From: CAWIVJ01 sp963839525
GTDB taxonomy: Bacteria; Cyanobacteriota; Vampirovibrionia; Gastranaerophilales; Gastranaerophilaceae
Reading direction: 5' to 3'
Assembly (NCBI GenBank): GCA_963839525.1
Contig: CAWIVJ010000019.1
Span: 89,993 to 153,992 of the forward strand
Length of the DNA: 64,000 nucleotides
The translations under genes were made by a program, and so were the position numbers. Below the pieces are notes generated by a model, which saw only the letters and a program-made list of their open reading frames with translations, was not told where the DNA came from and did no database searches. Below are positions 51,917 through 60,913 of the stretch, piece by piece (within the stretch, counting starts at the first letter, position 1; the number at the start of each line of letters is the position of its first letter).

Positions 51917-54223
51917 ATGAAAATTTATTCTAATACCATTACAAAAAAAAGAGTACCCACAAATCAAGAAAGATATAGGTTTGCAGGTACTCATAATTTT
52001 CTTTTAAACGATAAAAACCTTAGTTTTAAGGGGATGCCAACGGTTAAGGCTGCAGTTGAGATATTTCGTAAAGAAGTGGGCTCATCCGCAGGCGAAAATT
52101 TAGACAAAATTATTGAAAATGTTTTAAAAGCAGAAAACACAGGTGTAGAAAAACTTAGAGATGGAAGTTTAAAATTTGCTGAAGATACGTTCGGTAAAAA
52201 AATGTATCGTGCAATTGTTGATCCTGTTGTGTATTTTCCCCTTGACCTCGCAAATTCTACCCTTAATTTATTAAAAAAAATACCCGGATTAAAGACTTCA
52301 AAATTCATTGATGGTTTGCTTAAAAAAGCTCCTCTAAAAAACAGAAGTGAATCTTTAGAAACTTATTCAAACGCTATGGCTGTTAAGCATTATTTTGTAA
52401 TGCTGGGGGATAAGAATTTAGCAAAAGACGGCGTACTCAAAGAAGCGATGAAAAGATTTAAAATTGGTCAGACCCCTTATACCGTAAAAGGTGAAAGGTC
52501 TTTAACGAGAGTGGTTTCCGGTATAATTCCCGCATTTTTTCTTGCAAACGATGCTTATAACCTTTCCATGTACATGAATAATAATAAAGATGTAGCTAAA
52601 AAAGAGAAGAAAAGACGTTTTTATCAGGAGCTTTCAAGGGTTGCGGTTACAGCAGCAGCTACATTTGGTACTTTAGGCTTTTTCTCTAAAAAAGTAAGCT
52701 CAAATCCGGCAATGGCAGCAGGTATAATAGCGGCACTCACTTTTTGCTCTGAACTTATAGGCAGAATGCTTGTCGGAACACCTGTTTATCCATTAGGAGA
52801 AAAAGGTGCTAAAAAATATGCAAAACTGCAAAATAAAGGTAAATTAAAACAGAATAATAATGAAAAAAATGTTGATTCATCAAAATCTTCTGATAAAAAG
52901 AAAAAATCTAAATCAAACTATGTCATGAAACTTTTAGGCGGTCTGGTTTTGGCAGGGTTTTTGATAGATAAACATCAATATATAAAACCTGTAAGAAAGC
53001 TTGTAAATAATTTGAAAAGTAAATATACAGAATTTTTTGCTAAAGATTATAAAATTTCAAGAAAAAAGTTTAATGATATTATTGTAGAACTTAGAAAAAA
53101 AGGTTTTGAACCGCTTGCTCAACATTATCAAAAAAAATTAAATAATATTCTTAAACAAGGCAATTTAACCACAAAAGAGCAAATTCAGGTCGAAAGAGAA
53201 ATTGATAATAGAATAGAGCAAGGTGTCGGTAATAAATTCATAATGACTTCGAAAGAATTAAAAGAAGCTCAAAACGAAGCAAGAGAGGAAATAATTCGTA
53301 AAGAAGTACTTAAAGACTTAAAATTATTTAGAGACACAGAAAATGATAATATTATATACATTAACGGGGATTTGAATAAATTTTTCAGTGAAAGAACCAA
53401 CGTTGATAAAGTTAAAGATAATATAATAAACGGTGTTTTGGCATTACCTGTAAAATTCGCATGGGCAATTTTAAATATGCCTTATAAATATGTTGTAAAA
53501 CCTTTAATCGAAATACCTGTTGATATTACAAAAAAATTAGTTAAGGTTTACAACAAAGAAATTTCTTCAAAAGAAAAATTTAATTTAAAGAAAATTTTTA
53601 AAGCTTTAAAGGAAATTTTTAAAGTTAAGAATAAAACAATAAATGATGATGACCTATTCAGAAGAAATATTGAATTCCTTGAGAAAAATTTTAAAGCTTC
53701 TGATTTTAAAGAAAAAGTTAACAAAAACATCATAGATTCGTTTGATAATGTGAACAAATCCAATATTTCAAGTGCAGAACTTGCCGGCTCCGCCAAAGTT
53801 GCGGTAAGTACGGCTACCAGTACATTTTTAATTCTTGATAACTACAATATGGTTATGATTGACAGTGAAGGTAAAGATAAAAAATTAGCAGGACAAAAGG
53901 CTAAAGAAAGAATAATCCAAAGAATTATAAGAATAGCTTATGGTGCGTGTTTGATTAAGCTTTTCAATGGTCTCTTTAAATCACCGTATGAAGCTAGTTT
54001 ATTAGGTGCAGAAGCTGTTACAGCAGGGAATGTTCTCTTAACAGAAATGCTTGAAAGAACATCTGTGGGAATGCCTTTGCATGAAGCTACAAGAGAAGAA
54101 ATTATACAAAAAGACAATGACGCTTTAAAAGCCAAAGGATTAAAAGGCGCATATTTCAGGTTTATGTCTAAATTAACGGGCAAAAAACCGATTTCAAAAA
54201 AGAAAGCGGATAAAAGTAAATGA
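51917..54223 (+). CDS. Large FKG-type protein with internal duplication, 768 aa
   Basis: Unrecognised. The leader MKIYSNTITKKRVPTNQERY ends at SFKGMPTV (about residue 33). Two similar ~100-residue modules follow the pattern PAFFLANDAYNLSMYM...KKRRFYQELSRVAV...SELIGRMLVGTPVYPLGE (residues ~205-300, given in parts) and STFLILDNYNMVMIDSEGK...ERIIQRIIRIAY...TEMLERTSVGMPLHEAT (~635-735). Each module has hydrophobic stretches that could be membrane segments. The middle is Lys-rich and helical. The last residues (LKGAYFRFMSKLTGKK) are conserved in the broken paralogue at 58.6-60.7 kb. Ribosome site GAGGTTGGG. Function unknown; a membrane-associated protein of the lineage is the most I can say. Confidence 0.7.
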   Translation: MKIYSNTITKKRVPTNQERYRFAGTHNFLLNDKNLSFKGMPTVKAAVEIFRKEVGSSAGENLDKIIENVLKAENTGVEKLRDGSLKFAEDTFGKKMYRAIVDPVVYFPLDLANSTLNLLKKIPGLKTSKFIDGLLKKAPLKNRSESLETYSNAMAVKHYFVMLGDKNLAKDGVLKEAMKRFKIGQTPYTVKGERSLTRVVSGIIPAFFLANDAYNLSMYMNNNKDVAKKEKKRRFYQELSRVAVTAAATFGTLGFFSKKVSSNPAMAAGIIAALTFCSELIGRMLVGTPVYPLGEKGAKKYAKLQNKGKLKQNNNEKNVDSSKSSDKKKKSKSNYVMKLLGGLVLAGFLIDKHQYIKPVRKLVNNLKSKYTEFFAKDYKISRKKFNDIIVELRKKGFEPLAQHYQKKLNNILKQGNLTTKEQIQVEREIDNRIEQGVGNKFIMTSKELKEAQNEAREEIIRKEVLKDLKLFRDTENDNIIYINGDLNKFFSERTNVDKVKDNIINGVLALPVKFAWAILNMPYKYVVKPLIEIPVDITKKLVKVYNKEISSKEKFNLKKIFKALKEIFKVKNKTINDDDLFRRNIEFLEKNFKASDFKEKVNKNIIDSFDNVNKSNISSAELAGSAKVAVSTATSTFLILDNYNMVMIDSEGKDKKLAGQKAKERIIQRIIRIAYGACLIKLFNGLFKSPYEASLLGAEAVTAGNVLLTEMLERTSVGMPLHEATREEIIQKDNDALKAKGLKGAYFRFMSKLTGKKPISKKKADKSK

Positions 54224-54272
54224 TTTTTTTTAAGAATTCATCATAAGGTCTATATCATCGCCATATTCTGTT

Positions 54273-54419
54273 TTATGAGATAGAAATTATACTTAAAAGA
54301 TACTCTGAAAGCTCTTCAATTTCTTCTCTTATTGGTCTTGCTAATTTTTCATAGGCTTCTTCTGTTAATTTGCCTTTTGCTAGTTTTTCATCTAATTTAG
54401 CAAGGTCGGCTTTTAACAT
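54273..54419 (-). CDS. Small helical protein, 48 aa
   Basis: MLKADLAKLDEKLAKGKLTE... an Ala/Glu/Lys-rich amphipathic helix ending LLSIISIS. Starts 2 bp after the stop of the next small gene upstream, so probably one transcript, translation possibly coupled. It could be a remnant of a longer gene in this repeat-rich island. Function unknown. Confidence 0.4.
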   Translation of the reverse strand: MLKADLAKLDEKLAKGKLTEEAYEKLARPIREEIEELSEYLLSIISIS

Positions 54420-54421
54420 GT

Positions 54422-54574
54422 TTAATACTTGCCAATACCAAATGCAACTTTGGAAACAAACTTATCTCCTAAAAGATTTGTTTTCTTAACAGAATTTTTG
54501 TTTACTGAACTATTTTGCTTAAATTGTGATGAATAGACATTAATTTGAGTTGTTGGAATAGCAAAAACTTTCAT
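54422..54574 (-). CDS. Small FKG-type protein, 50 aa
   Basis: MKVFAIPTTQINVYSSQFKQ, an Asn/Ser/Lys-rich middle, and the end KVAFGIGKY. It is essentially only the leader pattern: Met-Lys-Val, polar stretch, then Ala-Phe-Gly. GGAG precedes the ATG. Too short for database-style recognition by eye; it may be a free-standing leader peptide or the remnant of a longer gene whose 3' part is the 48-aa ORF after it. Confidence 0.45.
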   Translation of the reverse strand: MKVFAIPTTQINVYSSQFKQNSSVNKNSVKKTNLLGDKFVSKVAFGIGKY

Positions 54575-54732
54575 AGTATATCTCCTTTTCTCAAGTACAA
54601 ACTATATCCCCTAGTTTAAAACCATATAAGGGGAAGTTTTAATTATAAAACCATAAATATTTTTTGTAAACTAGTCTTATTTTAAAATAGCCTCTTTGGG
54701 CAATAAAATTGTAATAATTCGTAAAATTGTAG

Positions 54733-54931
54733 GTTGGGCAAGTTGCCCGACAACATGCAGATTTGTTGGAGAATCTGCCCCAACAAAATCACTGATTTAA
54801 TTATATAATCATCAAATTCAAAAACATCTATAAATATCAAAATTGTTAAGAACTGTAAAAATTTTTCAAAAAAAGACAATTTCATACATTGATAGGTATT
54901 ATAATTATAGTTACAGTTGTAATATTAAATT
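54733..54931 (+). repeat. Island repeat, copy B (left arm of an inverted pair)
   Basis: Starts like copy A (GGGCAAGTTGCCC, then ATTTGTTGGAGAATCTGCCC), continues through the shared 74-bp core and on to 54931. Bases 54792-54931 (140 bp) are the exact reverse complement of copy C at 56933-57072 as I read them. A TATAAT (54900-54905) points toward the lipoprotein gene 80 bp downstream. Confidence 0.93.
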
Positions 54932-54984
54932 CGTTAGTGTTTATATTAGTTAAAAGAAAAAGTAAATAGTATAGGAGTGGTAAT

Positions 54985-55854
54985 ATGTCTGTAAATTGTG
55001 TTATTCCAGTAAAAGTAACCCCAAACTTTGCGAAGAAACAACCAACAGTATCCAACTCTCCGGTTCAAGCATTAAAGCGGCTACCTGATGTGGATGTAGG
55101 CAACACGGCAAAAACTGTAGTAAAACAACGTCCGTTGAGAAATATAAGAAAAGTTTTAGCTTTATGTATGCTTGCGTTAGCAGCTACTTTTGGCGCTACA
55201 AGCTGCTCTTCTCCTCTTGATGTTGAACCTCCACTGAATCCTAGTCCGACAAATGCTCCAATAAACCCTACAGCTACTCCAACGACAGAAATGAAACCGG
55301 TACAAGAAACTATTTATAAAATGGCGAAAGTACTTTTCCCGGAAATTGACGAAATAATGGGTGATGTAAACTCATTACCTCCGGGCACAGCGTTTAGTAT
55401 TACTCATAATGATGAGTATCGTCATACCTTCAAGCCTACCTCAATATCCCCTGACGGCAAAGTAATGAATCTTGATTATATAAGTGATAATTTGGTAACA
55501 GGATCTGTTAGAACTTCTCCGTCAACTTTAACAGAACTTCCTGACGGCAGTCTTGAATTCGATTGGGGTCATGAAACTTACAATAGAATATTTGTCATTG
55601 GAGATAACCAAATACTTGATAAAACTATAAGAAAAGCTGACGGAAGTTTAAGAGGTTCTGTAGTCTTAGAACCGGGCAGTTTAGGTAAGGCAATGACAAC
55701 AGGCACAACAATAATTGAAAAAGATCTTTCGGGTAATCAAATCGGTGAATATACGAATATGGCATTCGATGCAGTTAAGAAAGCATTTAAAACCGTTACT
55801 GATATTGTTGGTCAGACTAAAGGAAGAAGTGCTTTCAGGTTTTTTAAAAACTAA
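54985..55854 (+). CDS. Predicted lipoprotein with long N-terminal extension, 289 aa
   Basis: The first ~55 residues resemble the FKG-type leader (MSVNCVIPVKVTPNFAKKQP). Then comes a signal-like stretch (RNIRKVLALCMLALAATFGATSC, here split: RNIRKVLALCMLALAATFGA then TSC) with a lipobox-type Cys near residue 74, followed by a Pro/Thr-rich linker (PSPTNAPINPTATPTTE) and a ~190-residue domain rich in beta strands (SITHNDEYRHTFKPT; TELPDGSLEFDWGHE). Not recognised. Starting a lipoprotein signal ~55 residues in is unusual. AGGAG precedes the ATG; a terminator follows. Confidence 0.65.
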   Translation: MSVNCVIPVKVTPNFAKKQPTVSNSPVQALKRLPDVDVGNTAKTVVKQRPLRNIRKVLALCMLALAATFGATSCSSPLDVEPPLNPSPTNAPINPTATPTTEMKPVQETIYKMAKVLFPEIDEIMGDVNSLPPGTAFSITHNDEYRHTFKPTSISPDGKVMNLDYISDNLVTGSVRTSPSTLTELPDGSLEFDWGHETYNRIFVIGDNQILDKTIRKADGSLRGSVVLEPGSLGKAMTTGTTIIEKDLSGNQIGEYTNMAFDAVKKAFKTVTDIVGQTKGRSAFRFFKN

Positions 55855-55875
55855 TAAATTGTAAAGTAATATAAG

Positions 55876-55905
55876 AAGGGATGGGAGATTATTCCATCCC
55901 TTTTA
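55876..55905 (+). terminator. Rho-independent terminator of the lipoprotein gene
   Basis: AAGGGATGG (55876-55884), 9-nt loop, CCATCCCTT (55894-55902), then TT: a 9-bp stem with a T tract, 22 bp after the stop codon. Confidence 0.85.
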
Positions 55906-56037
55906 ACATACTGCTTTATGTCATTGCGAGGTGTTAGATTGTAGGGTGCACCATACAGTCTACAATCAATTTTTGAATAAACGTTTTTGCGAGGGATTTA
56001 TCCCGAAGCAAGCTATTCGATAATTTGTCTTTTATTC

Positions 56038-56574
56038 TTAATTAAAAGCAGCATCTGTAATTTCTTTTACTGCATTTAAACTATTTTCACTATAATATCC
56101 AATAAACTTGTCTTTTACAAAAGTTTTATTTCTACCAGTCTGAATATCTATACCGTAAGCTTTATAAAAAGCAGCTTCATCTGCATTTTCAAGTTTTCCA
56201 AGGATTTTCGCTATAGTAGCGGCTTTTGCAAGATCTTCGATTTGTTCCTGCGTAGTGGGCGGGTTTTCTTTATACATTTGGATTGCTTCTTGAGCCTGAG
56301 TCAAATACCATTCGAGCCCTTGCTCTGCTACAACCTGAACATTTACCTGTGTTGCGGTAGGATCACCTTCTTTAGGGTTATAAGCTATTTTGTCGGCAGA
56401 GGCGTCTTTATCAAATAAAGTTTGTATACCGCCATTTTCTACAAGAGTTTTTAAATTACCGCTGAATAAACCTAAAGTGAGGAATAAAACGAGAACTGCC
56501 AGCACTATTGATAGAGTAACTTCAACTGTTATTCCGGCTTTCTTTCTTCCAAAAAATTTTTTACTTAACATCAT
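56038..56574 (-). CDS. Pilin/TadE-like single-span envelope protein, 178 aa
   Basis: Begins MMLSKKFFGRKKAGITVEVT then SIVLAVLVLFLTLGLF: a basic head, Gly/Thr-Val-Glu and a hydrophobic helix, the layout of prepilins or TadE-like pseudopilins (G-x4-E is only approximate). The rest is soluble and helical (VVAEQGLEWYLTQAQEAIQM; ENADEAAFYKAYGIDI). ATG 56574 is chosen because GGAGG lies 5 bp upstream. Convergent with the lipoprotein gene; both lie within the inverted repeat. Possibly a surface-structure subunit; not firmly recognised. Confidence 0.6.
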   Translation of the reverse strand: MMLSKKFFGRKKAGITVEVTLSIVLAVLVLFLTLGLFSGNLKTLVENGGIQTLFDKDASADKIAYNPKEGDPTATQVNVQVVAEQGLEWYLTQAQEAIQMYKENPPTTQEQIEDLAKAATIAKILGKLENADEAAFYKAYGIDIQTGRNKTFVKDKFIGYYSENSLNAVKEITDAAFN

Positions 56575-57499
56575 TGGCCTCCAATATGATATATACATTA
56601 CTAATTATCTAATGGTTGGCTCTAATTTCCTCATCTTAATGGTTTAAATTTTATAGAAATGTCGCCCTGAACTTGTTTCAGGGTCGCAAGGTCGTTCGCT
56701 TATGCGATGCTGAAAACGAGTTCAGCATGACGGTTGTATTTTTTAAGTGTCAACAGCCCTGACTTTTAGTTAAATTTTTTCCATTATTTACTATAAAAAA
56801 AATTTTACTAGCCTTTTTCAGTAAAATTGTTACAGTTTGTTATGTATTGCTGGAGTGAAGGCAACAATTTTTCTTGGTTTATCGGCAACTCGGAAAAGCA
56901 TGGTTTTCCTCGTTATGACAGTTGCTTCACTCAATTTAATATTACAACTGTAACTATAATTATAATACCTATCAATGTATGAAATTGTCTTTTTTTGAAA
57001 AATTTTTACAGTTCTTAACAATTTTGATATTTATAGATGTTTTTGAATTTGATGATTATATAATTAAATCAGACTGTAGGGTGCAGTTTGCCTTCTTTTG
57101 CTGAAATCTCTGATTTCCTGCAAAATGTCCTCACGAAAGTACAATGATTTTTAGAATTTCACATAACTACTCAAATAGTGAGTTGCGCCTTTTGGTTTTT
57201 CAACCATTTCCGCGTGGGGCTTCTTGGATTATCGGCAACAAATTACCGGAAATTCTCTCCCTGTCATCCCGTACTGCCTAAAGCTGTGCGTTTTATAAAT
57301 ATTGAACACTCTGATACGGGATCTTTTTCTAAAATAAATGAAAATCAGATCCCGCATATTTCCGTTATTGTGGGTTTATACAGTCTCATGCTGCGGGATG
57401 ACAAAGATTGTGGACTGTAGGGTGCAATTCATTGCACCTTTTTCAATTTCAAAACGTTGAACGTAAATACCCACCTTACAATCTTAAAAATATTTCCTT
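56575..57499. other. 925-bp repeat-rich non-coding stretch
   Basis: Contains palindromes CCCTGAACTTGTTTCAGGG (56669-56687) and GCTGAAAACGAGTTCAGC (56708-56725), copy C of the island repeat (56933-57072), two copies of TTATCGGCAAC (near 56880 and 57228), GGGATCT...AGATCCC (57319-57346) between outer GTCATCCCG and CGGGATGAC arms, and GGTGCAATTCATTGCACC (57421-57438). Long frames through it are simple translations of these repeats. No gene recognised. Confidence 0.75.
56933..57072 (-). repeat. Island repeat, copy C (right arm of an inverted pair)
   Basis: 140 bp identical, as I read them, to the reverse complement of 54792-54931. Its TATAAT element points leftward toward the pilin-like gene about 360 bp away. 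With copy B it encloses ~2.0 kb carrying the lipoprotein and pilin-like genes. Confidence 0.95.
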
Positions 57500-57954
57500 T
57501 TATAGCCCTAATATATCAGTCCAGTCAGTTATATCTCCTTGCTCAAGGTCAGGTTTTTGAGGATGTTTTACCCAATAATTATCTAAACTGGAAAATTCTT
57601 CCTTACCGTTATCAATTTTAGGGATAGGAAACTTTTCTCACTGTTGCCCTTACTTCTTAGTTCTTCTTATTAAAAATTTATAATCTCTTAGTCTACTTTA
57701 TCAATAAATTTCTCAGATTCACCCTGCTTTTCTTAAAGCCGCTATATCTGCATTTATTTCTTTTGAACAGAGCTGTCGTCGGCTAACTTATACAATTTAC
57801 TACATTTTGCAAAAAACCATTCACTTACCCTATCAGAGCTAATTATCCTTGCTTTAAAAGAAAGTTGGTTTTGATTACTAAAACGATTATTTTGAAATAC
57901 TTTTTGCTTCCCTGAACTTTTATAGTTCAAGGGGGTTATCCCTTTTATCAACAT
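57500..57954 (-). pseudogene. Decayed FKG-type gene, copy 1
   Basis: The opening 66 codons are intact: leader MLIKGITPLNYKSSGKQKVF..., then SFKARIISSDRVSEWFFAKC, stopping after SSVQKK. The rest of the ancestral gene continues in other frames (NADIAALRKAGE, then a C-terminal NYWVKHPQKPDLEQGDITDW ending before 57500), with in-frame stops. The same layout in copy 2 (58093-58546) identifies the ancestral extent, about 150 residues. It may still make a 66-aa product. Confidence 0.65.
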
Positions 57955-58092
57955 GTTAAATCTCCATTACTATGATCTGATTGATCCATGAAACTAGTCA
58001 ATCAAATACTTGTACAGGATTGAAATTTTCTCTTTCTGACAAAGTTTTATTGCCCGCCAGCTTCGCCAGCCCTGAAAGAAAAGGGTTTGGTT

Positions 58093-58546
58093 TTAATCGG
58101 GCAACATATCCCAAACACTCAAGCCACCGTCTTTATTACTACTAAGTTCTTCAGGATGTTTTGCCCAATAATTTCTTAAGCTGGAAAATTCTTCCTTACC
58201 GTTATCAATTTTAGGGATGGAAACTATTTTTCACTTCTCGCCCCTTTATTTAGTTCTCTTATTAAAATCAAGTAATCTCGTTTCTCTACTATCAATAAAA
58301 TTTTCGGATATTCACCTGATTTTTTTAAAGCGGCTATATCTGCATTTATTTCTTTTGAACAGGACTTCTTCCGCTAACTTAAATAGTCTACTAAATTTTT
58401 CAAAGAACCACTCACTAATCCTGGCGGAAGTTAACAATTCTTGCTTTAAAAGAAGGTTGGTTTTGGTTACTTACACGATTATTTTGAAATACTTTTTGCT
58501 TCCCTGAACTTTTATAGTTCAAGGGGGTTATCCCCTTTATCAACAT
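58093..58546 (-). pseudogene. Decayed FKG-type gene, copy 2
   Basis: Tandem duplicate of copy 1, most bases the same. It opens with the same MLIKGITPLNYKSSGKQKVF leader and SFKAR, but a frameshift stops it after 43 codons. The downstream frames contain ARISEWFFEKFSRLFKLAEE and the C-terminal NYWAKHPEELSSNKDGG. The upstream untranslated bases (AACATGTTAAATCTCCATT on the plus strand) are also duplicated. Confidence 0.7.
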
Positions 58547-58629
58547 GTTAAATCTCCATTCGACTGATTGACTGAATAGTCTATAATACTACAGCAATTT
58601 TAAAAAACAATTACCCGACTGTATATTTG

Positions 58630-60717
58630 TTAAGATTTCTTATTATTTGTTTGCCTTTCCGCCATTGTTTTTTTACCTGCTAACTTTGCCATAGTTCTGA
58701 AATAAGCACCTTTTAGCCCTGTTGCGGACAAATGTTCTCTCTCAGTTTCTTTTATTTCTTCTCTGCTAGATTCACCCAAAGGCAAACCTACAGCTTTTCT
58801 TTCGACCATTTCGGTTATAACTCTCAGTACTCCGCTGACAGCCAATGCTCCAAAAAGACCGGTAGTAGCTCCTTTAAATATATTCATAACCATTGCCATT
58901 ATAAATGCTTCATAAGTAGAGTCTTGTACCTCTTTGTATTGCTCTTTCTCTGGCTTTTTGTTCTGCTAAATCTTTGTTTTTACCCTGTGAATCAATCATC
59001 ACCATATTATAATTATCAGCGATTAAAAATCCTGAAGCTACAGCACTTGCAGCAGTTTTAACAGTAACATTCAAATCACCGTTTTCGTTTTTTGTCTTTG
59101 TCAGATTATCAAAAGATGAAACCAAATTTTTATTAACTTTTCTTGTAAATTCCGGTTCCAAATCTTTTTCGATTTTTTTCAAGAAGTTAATGCCATCTTG
59201 AAGCATTTGTGTTTCTTTTGAATTTTTAAATTTACTTGAGATTTCAGGAGGTTCTTTTATTTCCATTCCCAAAAGTTTTTTTACTGCATCCGATAAAGGT
59301 TTAACTATCTTTTTATAAGGCATAAGAGCTACATTTTTGATAAACCTCACAGGGAAAGTTAAAATTTGATGTATCAGAACATATTTTATCTTATTTTGCG
59401 TATATCCTATTGTTAATATTTCACCTTGTTGTTTATCAAGTTCATTTTCATAAAAAACTGCCATTTTATCAAAATTTTTGTCTTTTACCTCTCCGGATTT
59501 ATCTACTAATTTGAGTTTATCCATTAACTCATTAAAATGTTTTCTTTTAATGGTAAATTTTTCTGTGAATAATCCTTTATACCAGTCATTAAATTTTCCT
59601 ATTGGTTTTACTAATTTTTAATATTTGAAATTTTATCAACAGCAAAACCAAGTGCTGCAAGTCCGCCAAGAACTTTTAAAATATTACTTATGGTCAAAAA
59701 GCTCTTTTCTTTTTTATTAGATTTGTTTTCTGTATTATTTTTTGCAGGCTGTGGTGTATCAGGCTTAGAAGAATTATTTGTTTTACTTTATTTCGTTTTT
59801 CAGCATATTCCTTAGCCTTTTCAGCACTTACAGGCAAAATAGGATTTCCGGCTATTAATCTGCCTAGAAGCTTCTGAAACTAACACAAGCCCTGCTGTTG
59901 TAGCTGCGTTGAAGCCTATGCTGTTGTTGCTTTTCTTGGCAAACATACTGAGCAGATAAAAAGTTGCGGTTGCTGTAATAGCTATTCTCGCGACTTCCTG
60001 ATTAAAACGTCTTTTTTTCTCTTTTGCAGCTGCTTCTTTGTCATTTTTCATATACATTGACAGATTAAAAGCGTCATTAGCAAGGAAAAACGCAGGGATT
60101 AAGCCCGTTACAACTCTGTTCAAAGGACGTTCGGTTTGAGAGCTGTAATTTGGCATGTTCGGCTTAAGCCTTGTATGTCCTGTTAAAAACCTTTTTAAAT
60201 ACCCTTCTTCTCCGCCATTTTCTGCCACAAGTTCAAAATAATGTTTTATAGCCGCAACATTTGATTTGTTTCCTACGGCATCTTTTCTTTTTTGAAGCAT
60301 TTTAAAAAAAGGATGCTTATCGGATAAACCGTTAAACTTTTTTTCAAGAAACGGGATTTTTTTCAAACCGCTAATCACGCCGTTTGTCAAATCTAAAGGC
60401 AATCCGGCAACAGGATAAGTTATCATTTCCAAAACTTTTTTGGGAATAGATTGGTCTTTATCAAAAATTATAGTATCGTTAACAGTGTCGATTTCTAAAC
60501 CGAAACCTTCTGCTTTTTTAATTATTTCATTAAAATATTCACCTGCGGCTTTACCAAAATCCTCACCAAATTGTGCAACCGCAGCCTTAACCGTTGGCAT
60601 CCCCTTAAAACTAGGGTTTTTATCGTTTAAAGAAAAATTATGAGTACCTGCAAACCTATATCTTTCTTGATTTGTGGGTACTCTTTTTTTTGTAATTGTA
60701 TTAGAATAAATTTTCAT
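58630..60717 (-). pseudogene. Frameshifted inverted paralogue of the large FKG-type gene
   Basis: The first 280 codons (60717 back to ~59870) are intact, with leader and first module (PAFFLANDAFNLSMYMKNDK). The frame then breaks near 59868, again near 59770, near 59622 and near 58915. Readable pieces continue with ILKVLGGLAALGFAVDK, KPIGKFNDWYKGLFTEKFTI, then 58910-59524 (second module, ASGFLIADNYNMVMIDSQGK) and 58630-58899 (ITEMVERKAVGLPLGESSRE; LKGAYFRTMAKLAGKK). The upstream region is also homologous to that of the intact gene (AGAAAGGTAAGAGGTTGGGA). Confidence 0.85.
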
Positions 60718-60913
60718 TATCCCAACCTCTTACCTTTCTTTAATTTCGAAGCCTATCAAGTTAAAACTCGTAAAGGGAAAAAGTTGTCAAGAACAAGAAA
60801 AAAAGGTCATTTTTTTTACATTTCTTTATATTGAATCCGCAAAATCTAATGCCGTTTCATGTAGGTCGGACATACTTGCCCAATAACTCTGCAGGGTGAA
60901 CCCTTAACACTCT

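Noticed and set aside
57178..57420. An 80-codon open frame in the island
   Set aside because: It runs through palindromic repeats (GTCATCCCG, GGGATCT arms) with no ribosome site and no leader pattern, so it is a translation of repeat DNA.
51692..60900. Prophage or insertion sequence as the source of the island
   Set aside because: No integrase, transposase, capsid or terminase gene and no terminal target duplications were seen; only repeats and lineage-type proteins.
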